DNA of 64,000 nt from Philonthus cognatus (taxonomy: Eukaryota > Arthropoda > Insecta > Coleoptera > Staphylinidae). The position numbers and the translations under genes are program-made. The stretch lies in contig OW052249.1 of NCBI GenBank assembly GCA_932526585.2, positions 9,675,001 through 9,739,000 of the forward strand, in the 5' to 3' direction. A model generated the notes under the pieces. That model saw only the letters and a program-made list of their open reading frames with translations. It made no database searches and was not told the origin of the DNA. Positions 11,562-21,886 of the stretch are shown piece by piece (the first letter of the stretch is position 1; the number at the start of each line of letters is the position of its first letter).

Positions 11562-11672
11562 CATGAAGTAAAATTTCGAGTTTAGAAAAGCCCCGTGAAA
11601 ATTTGTCGAGGGTCGCGCAGCGACCCGAGACAAATTTTCGGGGCTTTTCTAAACTCGAAATTTTACTTCATG
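11562..11672 (-). repeat. hairpin module H2, inverted
   Basis: The CCCAGACTAAG flank lies before the stem and CCACGCGTATAAAAC after it, so the module is reversed. The loop holds the inner palindrome GGGTCGCGCAGCGACCC. Confidence 0.9.
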
Positions 11673-11756
11673 TGCCACGCGTATAAAACACTAAAATATT
11701 GTGAAATTTAAGTATATTTCAACCTCACGTAAAATCAGTGTTTTGTGCCCGGGGCA

Positions 11757-11790
11757 CATGAAGTAAAATTTCGAGTTTAGAAAAGCCCAG
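11757..11790 (+). repeat. hairpin half-module H3
   Basis: Only the left arm (CATGAAGTAAAATTTCGAG to GAAAAGCCC) is present, after a GTGCCCGGGGCA variant of the usual flank. The second arm is lost. Confidence 0.8.
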
Positions 11791-11794
11791 AAAA

Positions 11795-12261
11795 ATGTAC
11801 AGTGTATTCTGTATATTGAGTTATTTATATTTAAAAAACTGTCTGTATAACTAATCAATAATATCAATTATTTGCCAAATTTGGTACATACCAAAGTTTT
11901 AATTGAATTTATGAAGAAAAAAAAACAATAAAGATAAAAATAATATCAAATGAATTCTTTAATGTAAACTCATTGAATTTTATTTTTTGATTTTTAGTTA
12001 AATTTTAGGTTATATTCAGGAGCTTTTTAAATATATCTGATTCCCAAGTGGTGTAGACGGGATCAAATTACACGACGAAATAAGAGCGAGCGCGTTTGTG
12101 TGTGTGTAGACGCAACCGGAGCAGTTTTCTCTAGAATACTTCTACCTTTACTCTATTCATAAGTAGATGGACCCACTTCCCTCACACAGTCTCTTCTTTT
12201 CTATCCTCGAAAACTCGGAATCCAGTTCTCCCATAAGCATTGTCTACCCTTGTCTATACCC
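11795..12261. other. spacer with a GC-richer unknown segment
   Basis: From about 12050 base composition rises (GAGCGAGCGCGTTTGTGTGTGTG), unlike the surroundings. No frame, TIR or RNA structure could be assigned. Confidence 0.4.
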
Positions 12262-12469
12262 ACCCTGTTCGATGTTGCTTATGGGCATCTCGGTAAATAC
12301 AACAGTTAGAAAAAAACCGATGGCGCAGTTGCGATCCCTTTTTTTGAGACTAGGATAATGCCGAAAACAAAAATGCACCATCTTGTTTTTTATTTATTTT
12401 TATGTATTAAGAAAAAAACACTTATTTTAAATGTTCGAACTGATAGCGATTATTTTTAATGCATCTTTG

Positions 12470-12667
12470 GCATCTACCTCTTACTGCTCGAATAGCGTTA
12501 TAAATTTGAATGTTAGGAACATTTCCTATAAAAATCATGAAAATGTTGCTCCAATACGTCTAAATTAATTATAGGCTGCTTGTAAATTTTGTTCTTCAGG
12601 TATCCCCATAAGAAAAATCTAACGGTGTCAGATCTCGAGATTTAGCAGGCCACCTAACTAACCGGTC
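12470..12667 (-). pseudogene. Tc1/mariner-type transposase C-terminal remnant
   Basis: Minus-strand translation gives RWPAKSRDLTPLDFFLWGYL and then KNKIYKQPIINLDVLEQ, the well-known WPARSPDLTPLDFFLWG region that carries the last catalytic Asp of IS630/Tc1/mariner transposases. A stop and frame damage follow, in a stretch that still resembles the RCQxCI end of the family. The N-terminal side continues across the insertion, beyond 20521. Confidence 0.7.
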
Positions 12668-12689
12668 TAACGGTCGGTTTCATAATCAA

Positions 12690-13630
12690 GTTAAAGCTAA
12701 TTTCAATATTTAAAGTCGATTTTAATATCAAATTCTGTTTCATAATGCAAATTTAAAGCAAAACCCGGTTTTAAAGTTGAAGACGGTTTTTTACACTTTA
12801 CACTTTCAATAGACACACTTTTAATAGATAACCTAAAAATATTCTCAAATATTAAAAAGAACCGATCGCGTGCTTGACATGGTTACAAAGCCAGGGCCTT
12901 TAATTTCACAAAAAATTTTGTTGATGCATTCAGCGGTACGGATTTTCCCCCCAAATTTTGGTTATCAAATACAAATTAAAGATAACATTTATTTTATTTC
13001 GTTAAGTGGTACATTCAGCCAATTCAGCAAATAACTGAATGCAAATTGATACAGACGTTTTACCTTTTTCGATTGTGACAATTTATTTGTTTTTTATTGG
13101 AGTGAATTATGTTGTTTTCACTGTTAACAAGTTGAATTAAATGTAATTCCTCTTTGTACAATTAATTCCTTCAATGATTTTAATGGAATTCATTCCTTCA
13201 AAAACCTTAACTTAAGAAGAAATAGCGCTAGAAAACAAAAACAAATTAAAGAAGATCTCAGTGATGAAAGGTATTATTACATTTTTGCATAACGTTAGTA
13301 ATGGATATTGCTTTTGACGTAAATTTCACTTCAACATAATTTGTTATTTATAATTTGTGCTATGTAACTATTTATCACTATATTAAATAAAATACTTAAA
13401 AAAAATCATCATCAGGTCGAAAACGTAAAATTTCTGTAAAGCAATATAAATAATAGATTTATCTTAATAAATTGTAATGATTTGAACTAATTTTAACAAC
13501 ATGTGATTTTTGAAAACAAATTATACTTTAAAGCAGACTGAATTTTCTAGAAATGATATATGGATAATCAAATATTTCAGTTTTCTATAAAACGCCAAAA
13601 TTAAAGCTGCAAATGTTTGTAATATGTTAT
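12690..13630. other. AT-rich interior, no gene
   Basis: Only low-complexity AT-rich DNA and short motifs like TTTAAAGTCGATTTTAA near 12710 are seen. Confidence 0.5.
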
Positions 13631-13758
13631 TTATACCAGGAGTTCTTCTTTAAAGTATACGTATTCCAAATTCAGTTTATTTTCTTTAAATTTTTTGATA
13701 TTAGTTGTTTTCTTTATGGTTCAAGCTATAAACAAGTGTTTTCCACTCCTAGACTAAG

Positions 13759-13837
13759 CATGAAGTAAAATTTCGAGGTTAGAAAAGCCCCGTGAACCTT
13801 TTTTCGGGCTTTACTAAACTTGAAATTTTACTTCATG
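13759..13837 (-). repeat. hairpin module H4, inverted
   Basis: A 79-bp version with a short loop. Preceded by CTAGACTAAG and followed by CGCCACGCGTATAAAAC. It is part of double-hairpin unit copy 2. Confidence 0.88.
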
Positions 13838-13921
13838 CGCCACGCGTATAAAACACTAAAATATTGTGAAATTTATGTATATTTGAACCTCACTTGAAAT
13901 CAGTGTTTTATACGCGTGGCG

Positions 13922-13999
13922 CATGAAGTAAAATTTCGAGTTTAGAAAAGCCCAGAAAATGTTCACAGGGCGTTTCTAAACTCGAAACTTTACTTCATG
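13922..13999 (+). repeat. hairpin module H5, forward
   Basis: Follows H4 after an 84-bp spacer carrying ATACGCGTGGCG, and is followed by CTTAGTCTGGGAGTGG. H4 and H5 are arranged head to head through their TATACGCGTGG flanks. Confidence 0.9.
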
Positions 14000-14900
14000 C
14001 TTAGTCTGGGAGTGGATAACACTCGTTCAAATTGAACTCATTTAAAAAGCAACGGATGTCGGCAAATTTTTAGCTTATACATATGTTTACCTAAAAGAAA
14101 AATTCCCAGTATATTATTAAATAAAATTTTAATGAAAATTCTAAACTTTAAACTTAATGTTGATGATTTTTGTCAGTTTTAGTTAATCGTAACGCACTTT
14201 TTATCAAAATGTTCATTAAATTTAAAAATTTGGACTTTTTGTTTTATGAATTTACAAGATTCCAGTTAATCTTCAAAATTCTGATAATTTCCATGTTTTT
14301 CTTTAATTTTAAAAATTTGGACAATTTTTATGACTTTTCGCCAGTTTTTAAAATTGTGCTTTCTCTAAACTTTCGTAAAACTCAAAAATGTAGACGATAA
14401 TTATAAATTCCCACACTTTTAGTTAATTTTCAAATAGTCGACGATTTTTAGTCAGTTTTTGAAAATTTGTCGCTTTGCGTGAATGTTTAAGGTTTTTGTT
14501 AATCTTCAAAATTTCGACATCTTTTCCGAATTTTTGAGATGGAACAATTGACTTCTTTAATATTTTTTTTTAGATTTTTATAACAAAATTTAATCTTGAG
14601 GATTTTCCCGAATTTCATGGATTTTTGTTGATTTTGAAACTCTAGCACGTTTTACATACATTTTCAATATTTCGATTTTTAAAATGTTGACGCTTTTCGT
14701 GAATTTACAAAATTTTTATAAAAATTGATGATGTCATTTTTTACTGAAAAAAAATCATAGTTTGTTTGTTAACTCTTAACGAATTTCATAGCTTTTCTTA
14801 ATATTTACCATTTCACGACTGTTCTTAATATTGCATAATTCTTTTAATTAAACAGAAAAACACAAAATAAGTTATTGACAATTGACGAACGAGTGACTAA
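14000..14900. repeat. T-rich degenerate low-complexity DNA
   Basis: Loosely periodic phrases such as AATTTTTAAAATTTTGGACA, CTTTTCGTGAATTT and GATTTTTGTTAATCTTCAAAA recur without exact copies. The complementary A-rich version of the same style occurs at 59.58-60.19 and 61.69-62.03 kb. The single longer open frame here (14170-14400) is a by-product of this composition. Confidence 0.5.
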
Positions 14901-14901
14901 G

Positions 14902-14984
14902 CATTAAGTAAAATTTCGAGTTGAGGAAAACCCAAAGAATTTGGATTTTTTCTGGCTTTTCTCAACTCGAAATTTTACTTCATG
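14902..14984 (-). repeat. hairpin module H6, inverted
   Basis: Left arm CATTAAGTAAAATTTCGAG with G/A changes (GTTGAGGAAAACCC) and right arm GGCTTTTCTCAACTCG covary: both arms carry TTGAG/CTCAA in place of the usual TTTAG/CTAAA. Confidence 0.88.
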
Positions 14985-15240
14985 CGCCACGCGTATAAAA
15001 ACATTGATGTATTCTAAAGGTTTTTTTCATTTAACAAAAATGATATAATTATTATTTTTACTTATTGTTTGTTGCGACATTTCTAATGACATAACTGAAG
15101 TATAAATAATCAAAATGAGGCTTGTGCAACATTATATAATAAAAATAACTATAAAAAGGCGCTACCAACTTATATTCATTACCTTAAAGTCGACTTTTAA
15201 TAAAGTGGGATTAGAAGTTGATTATAAAACGCATCAATAT

Positions 15241-15560
15241 CAGAGCTGGGCAGGATTCGAATCATTCAGGATTCGATTCCCGGATTCGAATCCTTTTAAA
15301 GGATTCAAAAGAGGTATTCGAATACTTTAGTGAAAACGGATTCGTGATCCGGATTCGTTACATTTTTTTAAAAGGTTTCGTATTCGAATCCAAACGTAGA
15401 TGATTCGAATCCTTATAAAAGAATTCGAATTCTTATAAATGGATTCGAATCCTTATAAAAGGATTCGAATTCTTATAAAAGGATTCGAATCCTTATAAAA
15501 GGAATCGAATCCTTATAAAATTCGAATCCTGATACATGGATTCAAATCCTCCTAAATAAT
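15241..15560 (+). repeat. type-1 subterminal array of element A
   Basis: After the terminal CAGAGCTGGGC come seven or so 20-bp units GGATTCGAATCCTTATAAAA (one with GAATTC, one with GGAATCG). ATTCGAAT is itself a palindrome. Likely transposase-binding repeats by analogy with hAT subterminal repeats (inference). Confidence 0.75.
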
Positions 15561-15769
15561 TCGAATCATCGCTATTAAGGCTGGGATTCGAATTCGATTA
15601 ATTCAAATAGTTAAATATTCTAATATGAATATTTAAATCACCAAATTATTCATATTTGAATATAAATATTAAAATTTTCGAATAATTCAAATATTTGTGA
15701 ATGCATATTTGGTTACTTAACCATGAAAAATATCCAACGTTAATATATATATTTTTAACTTCACTTGAA

Positions 15770-15796
15770 ATCAGTGTTTTATACGCGTGGCGCATG
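15770..15796 (+). repeat. hairpin half-module H7
   Basis: TCAGTGTTTTATACGCGTGGCGCATG matches the forward flank and first stem bases, then the similarity stops. This is the point where the LINE-bearing DNA begins. Confidence 0.7.
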
Positions 15797-15849
15797 TAAT
15801 TTTAGAAAAAAAATGTTTTTTGTGACTTTACATAAAAAAAGTCGATTGC

Positions 15850-18338
15850 AATTGAACACTTATATTAAAATTGGTTGTATTATAAATTCGACACTTACAA
15901 GCGCAATACAAAAGTGGGAAGCAGTGTCAGAGCGAATTCTAGTAATAGAATGGAAGAAGGTGGACCACACATAAACAATAATTGCTGTTTACGGACCCGA
16001 CGAGGATGTAAATGCTAAAAAGAAAGACGCATTTTGGGTAGATCTAGGAGTAATAGTAGAAGAAGCGAAGGGTGAAATATATTTGTTGGGGGACCTAAAC
16101 GGAAGAGTGGGCAGAAAAGTTGCATCATATACAGAAACTATAGGTATGTATGGAGAAGAAAAAAGAAATAACAATGGACGAAGACTTTTAGATTTTTGCC
16201 AAGTACACAATCTGATAATAAGCAATACTTTCTTTATGCATAAAGATATACATAAATATACAAGGAAGGAACCAAGCAGGAAAGAAAAATCAATAATTGA
16301 TTACATCATAGTTGAAAAAGATAATAAAAAAATGGTGATTGACACACGAGTATATAGAGGTTACGAAATAAATAGTGATCACTATCTGGTTGTAGCTAAA
16401 ATAAGAGATACAGGATTGTCAACTGAAAGGAACACTAGGAGAGAGGTACAAATCCCATGCGAATATATACGAAATTATCAGTTAAGAAACAAAGATATAG
16501 CCAAAAAATATGAAGATATATTATCCTGGAAGATGGAAGACATATTAAAAAACATAAAAAACATGAAATTGGAAGAGATGTGGAACACATTCAAGGAAAC
16601 GGTAATCAATGCAGCTAAAGAAGCATGCGGTGTAAGTAAAAAAATGAAAAACAATATAAAGAAAACAGCTTGGTGGACAGAAACAATTAGAGAACATGTA
16701 AGAATAAAGAAACAAACGTGGCACAAATACCTGGCCCATAAGACAGAAGAAAATTATACCAAATACAAAGAACTAAGACAAAAAGTCAAGAGAATGGTAA
16801 TTGAGGAAAAGCGGAGTACTTGGAATGATTTTGGAGAAAAACTAGAACGTGACAGCAAAGGGAACCAGAAACTTTTCTATAAAACACTAAAAAACCTAAG
16901 GAAGAAGGAAACAAATGACCAAATGGAAATAAAAACGGTAGGAGGTATTATACTAAGAAATGAAGGAGATATAATGAAGAGATGGAAGGAATATTTCGAA
17001 AAGCTATTGAACGAAACGAACAAGCATGAAACGATGAGAGATAAGGACAAAGCAAAAGAGAATGAACGAGAAGAAATAAGTCTCACAAAAGAAGAAGTAA
17101 TGGAAGCAATAAAACTGACGAAAAATGGCAAAGCTCCTGGCGTAGACAAAATAACAACAGAGATGATAAAAAATGTGGGGGACTTAGGGATTCAGGTGCT
17201 ACTAGAGATTTATAAAACGGCATGGAAGGAGGAAACAATCCCAAAAGACTGGACAATAGGCCTGATTTTACCTATATACAAACATGGCGATAAACGAGTG
17301 TGTAACAACTATAGAGGCATTACGATACTAAGCACTGCCTTAAAAATATATGAACGAATGATAGAAACGAAACTAACAAATATAGTGGATAATTCCTTAA
17401 CACCATCACAAACCGGCTTCCGAAAAGGTAGAAGTGTCCAAGACCATACATTTACAATAACAGATCTAGCAACCAAGAACTTAACAGCTCGTAAGAAAAT
17501 ATATATGGCCTTCTTAGATATGGAAAAGGCATTTGACAGAGTTCCGAGAGACAAAATTTGAAAAAGTCTAGAAAATAGAAATGTGAACAGCAAGCTATTG
17601 GCAGTAATCAAAGGATTATATAAAAGATGCAACAACTATGTTATAATAGGTAATTTGATGTCAGAGATGTTCGAAACAAAAGAAGGAGTGAGGCAAGGTG
17701 GAGGACTCAGTCCATTATTATTTATAACATTCATGGATGATATTATAAGAGAGTGCAATAAACATACTAAACCAATGGCAATCGGATACAGACACCTACA
17801 AAATGTATTTATAACAAAATGTGCATTTGCAGAGGACGTAGTTCTCTTTGCGAATAATGAGCAAGACCTACAAAAAAATGTAAACATATGGAATGAAGTA
17901 CTATTGAAAAATAAAATGAAACTCAATATAAGTAAAAGTAAAGTGATGGTTGTATCAGATGAAAAAATTAGCGCTAATATCTGCATAGAAGGAACACAAC
18001 TAGAACAAGTAGACTCGTATAAATATCTAGGAATATTAATAGAAGAGAGAGGCAAGAATGATGCCGAAATAAATAAAAGAATTGAAAAAGCCAACAATAT
18101 CTATTATGCAATGAACAAAGGTTTCCTAAGCAGGAAGGAAGTATCGAACAAGACAAAATTAAACGTGTATAAAGCGATTTTCAGACTAATATTGACCTAT
18201 GGATGTGAAACCTGGGTATTGTCAAAACAACAACAAAGTAAAATACAAGCAAGTGAAATGAAATACCTAAGAAAAGTAAAAGAAATAACTAGAAGAGCTC
18301 CCACCAATAAAAAGGTTGAGACATTTGCTTCACACTAA
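15850..18338 (+). pseudogene. LINE ORF2 fragment (EN-RT), truncated at both ends
   Basis: Endonuclease remnants KWEAVSERILVIE, IIAVYGPDEDVN and EIYLLGDLNGRVGRK lead to an RT domain: GKAPGVDKITTEMIKN, CNNYRGITILS, TGFRKGRSVQDHTF, MAFLDMEKAFDRVP, GVRQGGGLSPLLF and SYKYLGILIEERG. The whole region is in one frame with two stops (about 15972 and TGA at 17559). The RT active-site box reads FAED instead of FADD (codon 17832-17834). The 3' end stops inside the region that normally follows CETWVLSK, and the 5' end lacks the start of EN. Style resembles RTE/CFDP2-like LINEs of insects. It lies wholly within element A. Confidence 0.8.
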
Positions 18339-18777
18339 CTGCAAAATTGACTGGAGTTAATAAAATTGTCAAAATTAACAAATTAAACATATCTCAAAAT
18401 TGATAAATATTCGCATTTGTGTTCGGAACTGGCTTCCCCCATATCAGAGCTGGGATGAATCCTCAAAAACATGATTCGAATCACGAATCCGAATCACCTA
18501 ATATGATTCGAATCACGAATACTCGAATAAAGGATTCGTAAGTGAAAAATATGATTCGAATCAAAGATTCGATTCCTCATTTTTGAATCACGGATACAAA
18601 TCCTTTAAAAATAAATTTGAATCTATTATTTGCAACCAGTAATATATTATTCCATCAGTTTCTATTAACAAACATGTTCATTTACCGACTAAATATCTGA
18701 TTATATAATGATTTTAATTAATGATGATATATGTGTTATTGAACTTCATTTTGAATCTGTCTTTTATACGCCTGGCG

Positions 18778-18893
18778 CATGAAGTAAAATTTCGAGTTTA
18801 GAAAAGCCCCGTGAAAATTTGACTCGGGTCGCTGCGCGACCCGAGACAAATTTTCTACGCGGGGCTTTTCTAAACTCGAAATTTTACTTCATG
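18778..18893 (+). repeat. hairpin module H8, forward
   Basis: 116 bp; loop with CGGGTCGCTGCGCGACCCG; follows TTTTATACGCCTGGCG. Confidence 0.92.
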
Positions 18894-19187
18894 CTTAGTC
18901 TGGGAGTGGACAACACTCGTTCTTAGAAGTTTCAAATTGAAGGATTACTCTAGATTACTAAGTTTATTACCGTTTTACAAAGGCTACAGCTCAAAGGACC
19001 AACCATGGTCTTCGCAAAACGAAGGACTACAGGGAATCGAAGTTTGTTTACAAGAAAACAACGAATATCTGAAGGTTTACAGCATGGATAGGAAAGAAAA
19101 CATCTAATTTTGAAAAAATATCGAAGTTGGGTTGGTTTTCAGTGCATTTTTAACTTCACTTTAAATCAGTGTTTCATACGCGTGGCG

Positions 19188-19303
19188 CATGAAGTAAAAT
19201 TCCGAGTTTAGAAAAGCCCCGGGAAAATGTGTCTCGGGTAGCTGTGCGACCCTCGACAAATTTTCTACGCGGGGTTTTTCCAAACTCGAAATTTTACTTC
19301 ATG
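19188..19303 (+). repeat. hairpin module H9, forward
   Basis: 116 bp with several mismatches (TCCGAG and GGGTTTTTCC in the arms). It lies 295 bp after H8 in the same arm. Confidence 0.92.
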
Positions 19304-19620
19304 CTTAGTCTGGGAGTGGACAACACTCGTTTGAATTTTAAATTTAACTCTTGTAAAAAATCGACGTATGTAATATAATAAATCATTCATTGAAATCATA
19401 GAAAAAGATGCAAAATTTTACCTAAAATTAACTTTTAGAGTTAACTTTATAATTTGTTCGGCTCTTAATGGGTGAATATTCTATTCTTAAAAAAACCGTT
19501 TTTATTTAATATTAAAGTTGCATTTAATACAATAACAAACTGTGAATAAATCGACATAAATCTAGAAATATCAAAAATCCCGACATGTAGAAAATCTTGA
19601 CTGTCCACTCCCAGACTAAG

Positions 19621-19697
19621 CATGAAGTAAAATTTCGAGTTTAGAAAAGCCCCGCGTAGAACGGGGGGCTTTTCTAAACTCGAAATTTTACTTCATG
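19621..19697 (-). repeat. hairpin module H10, inverted
   Basis: A short-loop version (77 bp; loop GCGTAGAACGGGG). It is the counterpart of H9 in the other arm of the inverted duplication but has lost about 40 bp of loop. Confidence 0.92.
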
Positions 19698-19991
19698 CGC
19701 CACGCGTATAAAACACTGATTTATAGTGAAGTTAAAAACGCACTGAAAACCAACCTAACTTCGATATTTTTTCAAAATTGGATGTTTTCTTTCCTATCCA
19801 TGCTGTAAACCTTCAGATATTCGTTGTTTTCTTGTAAATAAACTTCGATTCCCTGTAGTCCTTCGGTCTCCGAAGACCATGATTGGTCCTTCGAGCTGTA
19901 TCCTTTGTAAATTGGTAATAAACTTAGTAATCTAGAGTAATCCTTTAATTTGAAACTTCTAAGAACGAGTGTTGTCCACTTTCAGACTAAG

Positions 19992-20107
19992 CATGAAGTA
20001 AAATTTCGAGTTTAGAAAAGCCCCGCGTAGAAAATTTGTCGAGGGTCGCGCAGCGACCCGAGACAAATTTTCACGGGGCTTTTCTAAACTCGAAATTTTA
20101 CTTCATG
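19992..20107 (-). repeat. hairpin module H11, inverted
   Basis: Counterpart of H8 in the opposite arm. The loop is in the order GTCGAGGGTCGCGCAGCGACCC. Confidence 0.92.
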
Positions 20108-20521
20108 CGCCAGGCGTATAAAACACAGATTCAAAATGAAGTTCAATAACACATATATCATCATTAATTAAAATCATTATATAATCAGATATTTAATCGG
20201 TAAATGAACATGTTTGTTAATAGAAACTGATGGAATAAAATATTACTGGTTGCAAATAATAGATTCAAATTTATTTTTAAAGGATTTGTATCCGTGATTC
20301 AAAAATGAGGATTCGAATCCTGGATTCGAATCATATTTTTCACTTACGAATCCTTTATTCGAGTATTCGTGATTCGAATCATATTAGGTGATTCGGATTC
20401 GTGATTCGAATCATGTTTTTGAGGATTCATCCCAGCTCTGATCAATATGTAAAGTCGACTTTAACTTGAAGTCAACTTTTGTTAAAGTCACTTTAATCCA
20501 ATTATTATGAAACCGGCCGTT

Positions 20522-20934
20522 ACCAATTGCCCCCTAAATTTATATTCAAAATCAATCTGCTCCATCTTGTTTCAGAACAGAACACTTTGTTATTGCAATG
20601 AAATAATTAATTAAAATTAAGCATGTACATAAATGGTCAAAAATACAAGCTAGTTTCTACTCTATAGGAACACTGTTTTTTAAGATAAATTCACAAAAGT
20701 ATACATTTTATAAATCAGTAAAAAACACTATTTTCAACTGTGTCAAAGCCAACTATGATTTACATTTGAAAAAAAAAATTGGCCATAACCCGAAAATGTG
20801 TGCATAAAATTTAAAAAATGTCTACGCCACTGGATTCTACCTAGACAAGTGTCTTAAGAAGGTATTTATAGTTTTTGTCTATCTTAAAAATTACGCAAGA
20901 TATTAATTAAATTTAAAAATCAAGAAAACTCGAT
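20522..20934. other. right-hand part of the mariner remnant
   Basis: Decayed sequence between the second-layer end and the inverted terminal block. No continuous frame remains. Confidence 0.4.
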
Positions 20935-21131
20935 TTTGCCTCATAACTTCTGAAAATAACAAGATGGTGCATTTTTCTTTTCGGCATTATCGGAGTCTCA
21001 AGAGATCGCGATTGCACCATCAGATCAGTTTTCTTCTTACTTTTTTATTTACTGAGATGCCCATAAGCAACATTGAAATTATTAGACCACCCTGTACAGT
21101 AGTGAAATATAATAATTTTATGAAAAAAACC

Positions 21132-21380
21132 CCATCAATCTTATAAATTACATTAACAGACAACAATGTAAAAGTCATAAAAGTTAGCAGTTATCTAGGA
21201 TACAATTAAAAAATTATTATTCAAAAGTTGGTCAGTTTGTAAATGGCTTGAGTGAGTGATAATAATATATAAAACACAAAGATTATGGCTCAAAAAGGCA
21301 ATTGTTTTTCTGTGTGTATATTCAGTGTGTAAATTGTACTGTTTCCTCTTGTAATACTTGTAAGTGTGGTATTTAAAATG
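21132..21380 (+). repeat. dispersed repeat, copy 2
   Basis: Matches 4105-4335 in order (TTACATTAACAGACA region, GGTCAGTTTGTAAATG, AAAAAGGCAATTG, CTTGTAAGTGTGG). Directly adjoins the outer end of the mariner remnant. Confidence 0.5.
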
Positions 21381-21884
21381 AAACAGTATATTCTTGATAT
21401 AATAATTCTTAAATTTAAAAGATTGGCCATTAGTAAAAGCGATATGCTTTGGATAATTAAAACTAATTTAGATAATTATTTATATCTAACATAAAAAAAT
21501 AATATATTTTTAAAAAGAAGTTATATACATATGTGTAGTTCAATGAATTAAAGTGTTTTATTTCATTGAATTAACATGTATAACGAAGTAGAAGCCTCCA
21601 CAGTTCATAATTTATATGTGTAGTTATTAGTTAAATGATGATGTGTCCACTATCCTCGTTATTTAAACAATTTATTATTAACATATTAAACTTAACTGTT
21701 TTGTGTTGTAGGCGTTCACTTTGTGGTACATCTTAAATACACTTGTAAATAAAACACTTTTTACTTTGTTTAACCACTATATTTTGCACTTAATTTGTGA
21801 CTATAGTTTCGGCTATCTAGTAGTCATTATCAAACTAAAAACTTTTGAAACTTTTTAAATTTGGTTTTGGCAAAATTTTCATTA
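21381..21884. other. AT-rich spacer with a partial MITE tail
   Basis: At 21575-21601 ACATGTATAACGAAGTAGAA and GCCTCCAC form the same tail seen after the MITEs at 26.3 and 62.2 kb. Otherwise nothing is seen. Confidence 0.5.
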
Positions 21885-21886
21885 TT

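Larger units (their letters stand above)
11420..11790. repeat. double-hairpin unit, copy 1 (copy 2 at about 13630-14000)
   Basis: A TTAAAGTATACATATTTCAAATTC lead, then TTTATTTTCTTTAAAT, then an inverted hairpin module, then a spacer AACACTAAAATATTGTGAAATTT, then the start of a forward module. The same order recurs 2.2 kb downstream, so the block has been duplicated or is the conserved end of a larger family. Confidence 0.65.
15241..20440. mobile_element. hAT-like element A, 5.2 kb, complete with 8-bp target duplication
   Basis: The ends are CAGAGCTGGGCAGGATTCGA (left, 'type 1') and GATTCATCCCAGCTCTG (right, 'type 2'). The flanking 8 bases are ATCAATAT on both sides (15233-15240 and 20441-20448), the duplication length of hAT elements. 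Contents from the left: ATTCGAAT-rich subterminal array, a half hairpin module, a truncated LINE, then a 2-kb inverted duplication of the right end with four hairpin modules. There is no transposase. It appears to have moved as one unit after taking up the LINE piece. Confidence 0.85.
18445..20440. repeat. 2-kb inverted duplication carrying two type-2 hAT ends
   Basis: From CAGAGCTGGGATGAATCCTC at 18445 to its inverted copy ending at 20440, the arms match for roughly 850 bases each. Nested forward hairpins lie in the left arm and inverted hairpins in the right. Single differences between arms (for example AAACATG kept, CGCAAAACGAAGG versus CTCCGAAG) show the copies have aged. Bases outside 18445 (CCCCATAT) do not match the right flank, so the arm pair did not insert alone here. 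The 19330-19600 centre is unpaired. Confidence 0.85.
12668..20521. mobile_element. second nest layer: element with 19-bp TIR
   Basis: The left end TAACGGTCGGTTTCATAAT and the right end ATTATGAAACCGGCCGTTA are inverted with one mismatch. The next bases also pair loosely (CAAGTTAAAG with CTTTAA). Both sides carry AAGTCGACTTTAA/AAGTTGA-type short inverted motifs. The element interrupts the mariner remnant and is itself interrupted by the hAT-like element from 15241. No coding region belongs to it. The superfamily is unknown. Confidence 0.65.
12262..21104 (-). mobile_element. Tc1/mariner-like remnant, outermost layer of a nest
   Basis: The left segment (about 12262-12430) and the right segment (about 20935-21100) are inverted copies. 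Shared words are GATGTTGCTTATGGGCATCTC, GATCCCT/AGAG..TTGAGACT, GATAATGCCGAAAA and AAATGCACCATCTTGTT. The right end reads CCACCCTGTACAG, typical of CAGGGTGG-ended mariner relatives in insects. The element was about 1 kb before being split. Its transposase remnant lies on the minus strand next to the insertion point near 12668. Confidence 0.75.

Noticed and set aside
14170..14400. 76-codon frame rich in Phe and Lys
   Set aside because: Composition artefact of T-rich low-complexity DNA.
18778..20107. Hairpins as intrinsic transcription terminators
   Set aside because: The genome is eukaryotic, arms are far longer than terminators, there is no T-tract logic, and copies lie in both orientations without genes.
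18445..20440. The inner palindrome as an independent insertion
   Set aside because: Its 8-base flanks (CCCCATAT and ATCAATAT) do not match, while 15241-20440 has a perfect match.
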